DNA of 64,000 nt from Desulfosudis oleivorans. Lineage in GTDB: Bacteria; Desulfobacterota; Desulfobacteria; Desulfobacterales; SURF-7. Where the stretch lies: NCBI GenBank assembly GCA_020723305.1, contig DYJC01000006.1:186001-250000 (forward strand). Reading direction: 5' to 3'. Shown piece after piece: positions 47,480 to 56,500 of the stretch (position 1 is the first letter of the stretch; every line of letters starts with the position of its first letter). Under the pieces are notes generated by a model. That model was not told the origin of the DNA. It saw nothing but the letters and a program-made list of their open reading frames with translations, and made no database searches. Position numbers and translations under genes: made by a program.

Positions 47480-48754
47480 TCATACAAATAATATTTTTTC
47501 CATTGCACAGCGGGCTGTCCTGTCCGGCCGGATATCGTTCTCGATCCTGACTTTAATTTTTCTGCGGCCATCTTCAAGATGTACGACCGTTCCTGCCTGA
47601 AGGGGGACTGCAACCTTGACAAAACCGCAGGAAAGTCCTTTTGGATGGAAGTCAATCGGTCTGTCCGGAGTTGCCAAACTGCAAATCCGATCTCCCTGCC
47701 TGTCGATCGCCATATCCGTGGTGCATGTCAGGACTCTTCCGATCGGATTGCCTTCCGGATCAGAGACAGTCGCTTTTTCGGTTACTATTTTCCGGGGGTC
47801 AAACCCTGCAAAGGGATAGGTATATTCCGCTTCTTTTTCCACAAGCAGGACGTTCTCTCCGATAAAATGCTTTGAAAAGCCTGTTTTATCTGCATTGAAA
47901 GGAAGGGAAAAAATCCAGGGATGACGAACATAAGGCCAAGCTCCGATATCCTGGTGGGAAAGAGGAAGAACCGCTCCGGTTCTCAGGGAATCTCTTGCCG
48001 CAAGTCCGCAGGCCTGGATGCCGGAACTTCTGCCGGATTCAAGAATCAGCTCCCAGGCCTGCAAAAGATCCTCGGAACGGACAAACAGTTCAAAACCAAA
48101 CTCTCCGGTATACCCGGTGCGGGATACCATAACCGGAATTCCATTGATCAGTTTCACTGTTTCCCCGGGTGAAGAAAAAGGCTCAGAACCTTTAAAACTG
48201 AAATATGCCATTTTTTTCAATATTTTTTCCGGATCTATCAGAACTTTTGCAAGAACTTTTGCAGACAAAGGGCCCTGAATATCCATCTTTCCGATCTGGT
48301 CTGTCAGATCCTTGATTTCAACATTCATATTGTTCCGGCAGTCTGCAAGATGCCGGGAAATTGTCTTCCCCATGCCTGCATTGACAACCGCCAGGAAGCA
48401 GTCATCGTGAAACCGGTATACCACTGTGTCATCCATCACCTCTCCGGAAGGGTTTAAAAATACCCCATACGCGCACCGCCCTTCCGGCATTGATAAACCG
48501 GGTTTTCCGTTCCATTGGTTCAGGTCTCTCGAAAAAGCATATTGCAGCAGATTAAATGCATCCGCACCGTTTATCCATATTGAAGCCATGTGGCTGGTAT
48601 CAAATATTCCGGCATGGGTGATCACGGAAAGGTGTTCGGTTCTGGTTCCGGCAGGATACCATAACGGCATCTCATATCCGGAAAAAACCGACATATGCGC
48701 GTCATTTTTTTTATGCCAAAGATTCAGAGGTGTCTGCTTCAACAAAAGATTCAT
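47480..48754 (-). CDS. gcvT: Aminomethyltransferase (glycine cleavage T protein)
   Basis: 424 residues from the ATG at 48754 (TAGGGG upstream); a longer frame from 48781 is less family-like. FSGYEMPLWYPAGTRTEHLSV, IFDTSHMASIWINGADAF and SRTGYTGEFGFELFV are T-protein blocks. It releases ammonia and makes methylene-tetrahydrofolate. It is first in the order gcvT-gcvH-gcvPA-gcvPB-lipB-kup-lipA. Confidence 0.95.
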   Translation of the reverse strand: MNLLLKQTPLNLWHKKNDAHMSVFSGYEMPLWYPAGTRTEHLSVITHAGIFDTSHMASIWINGADAFNLLQYAFSRDLNQWNGKPGLSMPEGRCAYGVFLNPSGEVMDDTVVYRFHDDCFLAVVNAGMGKTISRHLADCRNNMNVEIKDLTDQIGKMDIQGPLSAKVLAKVLIDPEKILKKMAYFSFKGSEPFSSPGETVKLINGIPVMVSRTGYTGEFGFELFVRSEDLLQAWELILESGRSSGIQACGLAARDSLRTGAVLPLSHQDIGAWPYVRHPWIFSLPFNADKTGFSKHFIGENVLLVEKEAEYTYPFAGFDPRKIVTEKATVSDPEGNPIGRVLTCTTDMAIDRQGDRICSLATPDRPIDFHPKGLSCGFVKVAVPLQAGTVVHLEDGRRKIKVRIENDIRPDRTARCAMEKILFV

Positions 48755-48845
48755 CGCTACCCCTATCTGTCTGGAAAACAATCTATCATGAAGATATCAA
48801 ACCCAGGGCAGCCGCATTTGGAAACAACAGATATATTCTACCAAT

Positions 48846-48956
48846 TCCCCCCTTTTGGGGGGATGAAGGGGGTGTAACAAAAGCCTGATTAATCAATAAA
48901 TGTTTCCATTCAAAAGCGGATCAACACCCCCCATGGCCCCCCTCAAGGGGGGAATG
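48846..48956. repeat. Pair of C-rich repeats in inverted orientation (copies 2 and 3)
   Basis: Copy 2 (48846-48874) reads TTCCCCCCTTTTGGGGGG then GAAGGGGGTGT; copy 3 (48925-48956) reads ACACCCCCC then GCCCCCCTCAAGGGGGGAA, so each is roughly the reverse complement of the other. The pair could fold together in either strand. The same family occurs at 3821-3851. Confidence 0.65.
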
Positions 48957-49008
48957 TAACAGTATAGCACTCCAAATACGGTCACGCTGATATCAAAAAG
49001 GGAAAGTT

Positions 49009-49037
49009 TTGCAATTCATTTGTGATTGAATTATGCT
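49009..49037 (+). promoter_or_regulatory. Candidate promoter of lpdA
   Basis: TTGCAA (49009-49014), 17-bp spacer, TATGCT (49032-49037), about 100 bp before the start codon. Confidence 0.4.
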
Positions 49038-49143
49038 ACAGTATATCAAAATCATCAGAAAAAATCTATCGTTTATAAACCATTAACAAAAAACATATCG
49101 TAGCCGTCCAATTGACTTTTTGGGCAACGTTCCGGAGGTGATC

Positions 49144-50574
49144 ATGGCAAAAGACAATATTACAATTCTCGGAGGAGGTCCCGGAGGATATGTCGCAGCG
49201 GTTCGGGCAGCCAGGCATGGGAAAAAGGTTACCCTGATCGAGGCAGATAAAATCGGAGGAACCTGCTTGAACCGCGGATGCATCCCTTCCAAAATCATGA
49301 AAAACACGGCCGAATTGATCCTGAAAATGAAGAAAGCAGATGAATTCGGAATTGTACTCTCTGAAAACATTGCTGTTGATATCAACAATCTGATGCTTCG
49401 GAAACAGAAAGTCATCCAGAACCAGGCCAAAGGAATTCATGCATTATTAGAAAAACAAGATGTCCGCTATATCAACGGGTCCGGAAAAATCAGCGCCATC
49501 GGCTGCATAGATGTATTGCTTCAGGAGGGTGGATCTGAAAAAATTCAGTGGGATTCGCTCATCATTGCTACCGGCGCCAGACCCAGAAATCTGGCTTCCG
49601 TTCCCTTTGACGGGAAACAAATCTATTCCAGTGATGACATTTTCGATATCGCCCGGATTCCCGAATCCATAACCATTCTGGGAGGCGGTGTAATCGGATG
49701 CGAATTTGCTTTTATTTTTTCCGCGCTAGGCGCAAGGGTCACCCTGATCGAAGCTGCTTCCTGTCTGATACCGCTGCCTTTTATGGATGAAGAGTGCGCC
49801 TCCATCCTGCTTCGTGAGATGAAAAAAATGAAAATCCAGGTTTTTCTTGAAAAAAGCATCACCGGATGCAGGAGGTCTGGAAACCGCCTTGACGTAACAA
49901 TCGGCCCGTCACCCTTTCTGTCTCAGGCAGAAAAATCCAATGAGCAGGAAATAACCACCGATGCCATTCTGGTCTGCATCGGGCGGGAACCCAACAGCCA
50001 GGGAATCGGCCTGGAAATCGCGGGCGTTCAGACCGATGAACATGGCTGGATCTCTGTAAATGAAAAAATGGAGACCCATATACCCGGCATTTATGCCATT
50101 GGGGATGTTCTGGGGCCGTCCAAAATCATGCTGGCCCACTCCGCTTCCTTTGAAGGGATGGTAGCAGCGGATAATATCGCCGGACAAGACCGGACAATGC
50201 GCTATGATATCCTGCCCAATGCTGTCTATACCATTCCGGAAATCGCGAGCATCGGTCATACGGAAAAAAGTGCCGCAGCTCTTTTCCAAAATATTCAAAC
50301 CCACACGGTTCTGTTCCGTCACATTGGAAAAGCCCATGTCATCAACGAAATTTCCGGACAGGCAAAGATCATTTCCGATTCCGATACCGGAAAAATTCTG
50401 GGTGTCCATATTATCGGGCCCCACGCAACAGACCTGATTGCCGAAGCAACCCTTTCAATTCAAAAAAACTGCACGGTCAAAGAGCTTGCAGATACCATTC
50501 ATGCTCACCCCACTCTTTCGGAGATTATGATGGAAACCGCTTTGAAGGCATCTGGAAACCCGATTCATGGATAA
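49144..50574 (+). CDS. lpdA: Dihydrolipoyl dehydrogenase
   Basis: 476 residues from the ATG at 49144, which has the near-perfect ribosome site GGAGGTGATC immediately upstream. FAD motif GGGPGGYVAAVRAARHG, redox pair Cys41 and Cys46 (GGTCLNRGCIPSK), NAD motif ILGGGVIGCEFAFIF, and the C-terminal HAHPTLSE with the catalytic His-Glu pair. It reoxidises dihydrolipoyl-GcvH with NAD+. It is divergent from the gcv operon and its stop abuts the stop of the convergent giant gene. Confidence 0.96.
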   Translation: MAKDNITILGGGPGGYVAAVRAARHGKKVTLIEADKIGGTCLNRGCIPSKIMKNTAELILKMKKADEFGIVLSENIAVDINNLMLRKQKVIQNQAKGIHALLEKQDVRYINGSGKISAIGCIDVLLQEGGSEKIQWDSLIIATGARPRNLASVPFDGKQIYSSDDIFDIARIPESITILGGGVIGCEFAFIFSALGARVTLIEAASCLIPLPFMDEECASILLREMKKMKIQVFLEKSITGCRRSGNRLDVTIGPSPFLSQAEKSNEQEITTDAILVCIGREPNSQGIGLEIAGVQTDEHGWISVNEKMETHIPGIYAIGDVLGPSKIMLAHSASFEGMVAADNIAGQDRTMRYDILPNAVYTIPEIASIGHTEKSAAALFQNIQTHTVLFRHIGKAHVINEISGQAKIISDSDTGKILGVHIIGPHATDLIAEATLSIQKNCTVKELADTIHAHPTLSEIMMETALKASGNPIHG

Positions 50575-53500
50575 TTAGGGTCGAAAGGCATTCACTTCGG
50601 TTTTCATGTTTATAAAATACCCTTCTCCGGGCACGATCTGGAAATCAACACCTGCAATTGTTCCATCAGCCTCAAACCCTGCTGTTTCAAATGCACCTTT
50701 TTCTGCAGAATACCTCTGAATGCTTGCAATATTCTGTTGTCCAACATCTGTCAGCAATTGATATGCTGTGTAACCGTTCGGTGGACAGGCAATACCGACA
50801 ACATTTAGTCCGGATATTAAATCGTAATTTACACACAAAGCAGAAGTGCAATTGATCTCCTTATTTTGCTTGGCATAAACAAGCAGTCCTTCACCTCCAT
50901 CAAGAATAAAAGAAGGGTTGGAGGTGGCATCGGGAATAAGTGTGGTATATCTTCCATTTGAAGAATCATAGATCATAACTTTTTCAATTTCTGGGCTGGT
51001 TCCAATATGGGATAACCAGTCTTTCAAATCTGGCTGAAACATGATTTCAGCGGGAATTGCGATTAAATTAAACCCTTTCTTAAGATCTATAGTCGTGTCT
51101 TTAGGTATGGAAAATTCATTGCATGGATTGCTTCCGGCAACCAGTTCAGTCTCGTTAACAAAGCTATCAGCATCCGGATCACCACCCGCAGCAAGAATAA
51201 TAACTCCATCTGAAGATACAACCTCACTTTCCTGTCCCGCGTTATTAATAGCTTTGACATTTATATAAATGGAATTATTACATGATTCATTAAGGGATAG
51301 ACTATCCAGGTTAATTGCATTAACAGCTCCTGCCGATGTCCAGCCGATAATATCAGATTGGCCAGGCGCGGTTCCAAGTGAGTATTGGACATCCTGGATG
51401 CCGGATGTTCCTGTTTCAATTTCCCATGAGGTTGAAAAACTTGTTGTGCCTAAACTGTATATGCCTGAATCCGTTACACTTAGGATCTTCGGTACGGTAT
51501 TTTCTATCTTTATATTGAGAACCTTTTCGGTTTCTTTATTTAAATTCCTGTCAATGGAAAAGTAAAAAATCGTGTAATCTCCTGGTTCATTCAGCTGAAT
51601 GGTGCCGGAATACTCCGTATAGGCAGCATCATCCGACATCCGATACCTGGTTGCCAGCAGACCGCTACCACCTTCATCTATTGCATTCAGTGTGACGGAT
51701 ACACCAGAAGTATACCAGCCATTGGAGCCAAGAGTCCCTGATACTAAAGCGGTTGTGACAGGGGCAATAAAATCATTGCTCTCATTTTCATCCAGGATGT
51801 CGGTTGGAGTGATGTTTTCGGCCTCATATGATCCATCGCAATCCCGGTCCAGGCGGAGTACAGGATCAGTTATCATGTTTGTCAGATCAAACGTAACCTG
51901 TCCGCAGTCTCCCATATCAAGAGTTATATTTGAAAAAATATAGGTTTTGATTACGCCGCCTTCTGACATTATTTGAAATTTTATATCCAAATATTCACGA
52001 TCAACGCCATGGAATTCAAGGGTATAGGCAGAACCATCAGGCACATAGATTTCAATACCTTCATTAATGAATTGATAATCAGAACCCAAAATTCCTAGTC
52101 GAATACCATTCGGGCTTATCCAGGTTATTCGATTATCAATATCGGTTAAGGTAAAATCCGGGAGTACAAAATAAGGGAATGGAATCATGATTTTGGCCCC
52201 AGAAATGCAGGAGGGCACTCCGCAGATACCTTCCGAATACTCTTCAACAGGGTAAAGGAGTGATCTATCAAAATTATCCTCGTATCCTTTTAAAAGTGAT
52301 CGTATTAGCTTTTTAACCCCTGGTTGGCTAGGCAAATTCATGTGTTCAGCATATAATGCAACATATTTCCTACTTACATCTATATCCAAAGCACTATCCA
52401 GTTGCACCGTACCATCACCATCACCGGGTATAAAATTTAAACTTAACCAAGGATTATCAAACTCTAATACTTTTCCAGTTGTACACTTCTTACATCCAAT
52501 GATAGCATAAGAGCTATTCGGGATTGGCAGGTTATCGATCTGGTTATGGAAAGTCTTAGCATTATCCAACAAAGTATCATTGAACCAAGTGTGAAGGTAG
52601 CTATCCATCTGGTAATAAGTTGCGGCTTCCTCATTATTATATTCGTAATAGCCACTATTAATGTGTGTAAAATATTTCTCTGAGGGGAGCAACTCAAAGG
52701 AGCTAGGCAGGGTTTCGGATAATCTTTTTGCCTGTATATCTCTTATCCAGTTAAGATCTTTATCTTTGTTATAATAATCCAGAATGTTCAAAAGAGCGCT
52801 TCGGATTTCAAGATCAGAAAACAACTTAATTGCGCTTAATAAAGATTTTGCAAATTCATACCTATTACTACAGAAATAAGGGTCCTTCGTCTTCAGATCC
52901 GCATCTACCACTCCTATAATTGTAGATAATGCTGCTTTTTTATTTGGATCCATTAGCATCTTTTCGGCATTTATTATTGTAGAAAGCCCGGACGATGCTC
53001 TCGTCAACAACTCGACATAATCTACGTAAATTGTCTGTCCGAATCTTGGTGCTCTTAAACCATGCTTCATCAGTGTAAAATTCTCGACAGCACCCAGATT
53101 CGGTGTCCCTACAAAGATAATATTATTTATTTTTTCATGCATGAGGGCATCTTTCTGTAATGCAGATTTGCAGACAAGTCCCCCCATGCTGTGAGCAATA
53201 ATATTCACTTTAGAATATCCTTCCGCCTTAATTATATTATCTATGAAGATTTTTAATTTGTCTGCTGTTGTTGAATTATCAAACCTCCAATCATAAACAA
53301 AATAAAAAATATCTTCTTTCTCTTTCGGATCCAGATGAATGTTATTCAAGTCAAAATCAGGCGTTTCCTCAATACCACTGCCAGCGGTGTAGACTTTATA
53401 TTTATGATGCCTCAAGTGGTCTTCCAACCTGTTAAAAACATCACCCGCAATTGCAATATTGTATCCGAAAAGTTGAAGCTTCGCATAATCCCGAATTACT

Positions 53501-56500
53501 TTTGTCGCAATAATGCCTTCCTGATTAGGCGTACCTGATGAATCAAATGTCAATTCATCCAAGTTATTATCGCATGGAGTCAAGAGTGATTTTACATTCC
53601 ATAATGCGCCATCCGCATTATGTAACTCACTTCCCATAACACCGTGCACGATGACCAGAGGTGTACGCACATAAAATCCTGGTCGGTTGTTTAATGAATG
53701 AACTGTATTTAATGTGTTGTTTTCAAAAGATGCGCTTAATGTGTATTCAATATCATCAGCATCTTCGGGAATGGTCAAAATATATTTTTCCTGATTAACA
53801 TTAAAATCATCCGGGAATATCATTTGTTTGCCGGGAGGAACATCTATTGTTTCGACAAGTACTTCCGGTTGTATTTCGCCGTTGTATGAATTGTTATCAA
53901 CCGAAAGGGTAAGGATGCCGCTGTGTACCTTATTGTCATTGTTCATTAAAGTCACAGTTAGGTGATCGACGAGATCTCCTGGACGATATTTTTTGATTGG
54001 TCCAATGGTCATAATTTTTGTTTGAGGCTCTGGTATATCTTTCCATTCTTCAAATAAATCTGGAGGTGGTGGTACACAAAGTTTGATATTCATTTCATTT
54101 ATATTGAGAATAATTTTGAAATCCGTCAAAATAATGTACTGCCCCACGCCGATATCCTGTGTTTCAATTTTAAGATAGTTTGATGGTGGTGCATCATAAC
54201 CCAGATTAATAAAAGATGTGGGAATTCGGAATATGTATTGCCCTTGAGGTATCGTGTTTTCCAAGGCAGCGACCTGGTTCCCATTCACTGAGATTATGAC
54301 AGTGTGCGGGTCGTATTTTTCAGGCGGCATGGGTAGGGAGAAGTTCATCTCTACTGCTGCTTCGGAAAGACCCGCATGGGTTATCCCGCTGGGTACGGCA
54401 AAAGGCAGTTCGAGAGTCTGTTTGTTGGTGCAATACCAGTCTTTGATATGAGCGACTACCGATAAATCATGAAGTGTGTAAGTGTTGAGACTTGTTTCAG
54501 GAGGGCACCCTATCTCGAATGTGGCAGAAACGATATAGTTTCCAGAGCGGGCATAAACCGTTCCGGTTGTGTATTCTTGAGCGCGAACAGTGAAGGGAAT
54601 AGACTGTCCGTTTTCTAATCGAAGATGATTGATCTCGGTCTCCATCCATGCTTTGGTAAGGTTGTCTTTATCCAGATAGACTTTAATATCGGATAATGTA
54701 TCACCATAATTTATCAGGCGGAAGTTGTATGCCATCAGCCCTGGTGTGCTTTCAACCGGCTGAATATCCAGGTTGGCGACGAATGACCGGACATGGACAA
54801 TTGCGTGGGAATAATCGACAAATGAGTCAGCTTCTCCTTCATCAGATACAATCTTAAGATAGATGTCATACCGCTCCTTCACTGCGTCCGGTGCATGGAT
54901 CACAAGCTCAATATCGGTCGATGCTCCAGGCTGCAATGTTGCCTCTCTACCGTTGCTTCCTTCACCGACAAAATCAACCACAATGTCTTCATTATCATTG
55001 ATCACCGACAGTTGGTATGTATGCTCTATCAAATCTGTATTGGAGATTGTCATGACAACAGGTTGATAATAATCCCTGTCTACCCAGAATTCATTTACAT
55101 TATTGGCGAATTTTACAGCCTTGCCGGTCCTGATCAGGGTAGGTTCTGTTGCTGTTAACCCGCCGCAGGTTGATTGGTTCTCAGTGTAGTATTCATAATA
55201 TGTGAAGTATTCAAGGTCTGTCAGGGTCACCCGATGCTCAAGAGCATTAATGCCCGCTTCAACCTGAATAAACGATTCATCACCCAGTTTACGATAATAC
55301 ACATATCCATCAACAGGTATATCTGTCTTCCAGGCAACCAGGATTTTATTTCCAGCAAGACGGGGTTGTTCCGGTATGGCCAACCGGTAAACATTGGGAT
55401 TTGGAGTGACAACCAAATTCCCATCATCACTTTCGATGTAAGTCTGCCCATTATGTATCCATGAGGCTTTTATTTGAAATGGATATTCTGTTGCAGGAAT
55501 CGCGCAACTCCCCGGCAAATGAAGTTGTATTGCAATTTCTTTTCTTTCAAATGGCAAAAGAATAAAATTTTGGTCTTCAGCAGCAATCGTGTACCACCCT
55601 GAATCAATCCCGGTCAATGTTAACTGGATCTCTTTATAGGTCCAGAAACCATTAATGACTTCAATGATTATGCGGTTGTTGCCTGTTAAGGATACCAGGA
55701 TATCTTTGCTCTTGGTTTGGATTGTGATCGTTTCCAGTGCATTTGGATCTGTACCGTAATTGACTTCGTCACCATCGTAAAAACCGTCATCATCCGTGTC
55801 CGGATTTATGGGGACTGTGTTTTTTAAAAATTCATTAAGATTATTCAACCTGTCTGAATCCAAATCACCGGTTGCATCAGAAGAATCATTCGGAATCAGT
55901 CCATAGGTGATCTCCCAGCCGTCTGGCATTTTATCATTGTCAGTATCCGGATTCCTGGGATCGGTATTCGAAAGGTATTCATTCAAATTGGATAAACCGT
56001 CATCATCCAAATCTCCGGCTGCATCTAAGGGATTATGGGGATCGAGACCGTTTTCTGTTTCCCATGCGTCCATCATGCCATCACCGTCGGAATCAATGCT
56101 TTCACCAGTGATGGTGAAAGAAGCGGAAAGAGCAACACCCCATCGTCCAAATTGGTCAATAAACCGCACAGAAAGTGTGTGGACACCTTCGGTAAGGCCT
56201 GTGGTGGATATTCCAGAAACATTCACCTGCTCTTCAGATGAATCAAAGTTGCCGTCCGCAGCCGGAATGGGTGTGCCATTGCCCGGGCCGGGATCAGTGT
56301 CAATAAAATACTCTGCTCCGGAGATGGTTGCAAAGGTTGACCGCTCAAAGATCTCAAACCGCACCTGCCGCAACATGCCCCAAGTGCCTTCATTGTCCAC
56401 ACACCTCAGATACAGGGTGTGAAAACCCGGCCCATAGGCTGAAACATCGATGTCGGAAAGAACAAGATCTTCTTCCGGTTCGTCAAAAACACCGTCTTCC

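Larger units (their letters stand above)
48755..49143. other. Divergent intergenic region between gcvT and lpdA
   Basis: About 390 bp that hold two C-rich inverted repeats and a candidate lpdA promoter. No glycine-riboswitch core is recognisable. Confidence 0.5.

Noticed and set aside
48755..49143. Glycine riboswitch upstream of gcvT
   Set aside because: No aptamer core was recognised on the minus strand; the region is dominated by C-rich repeats.
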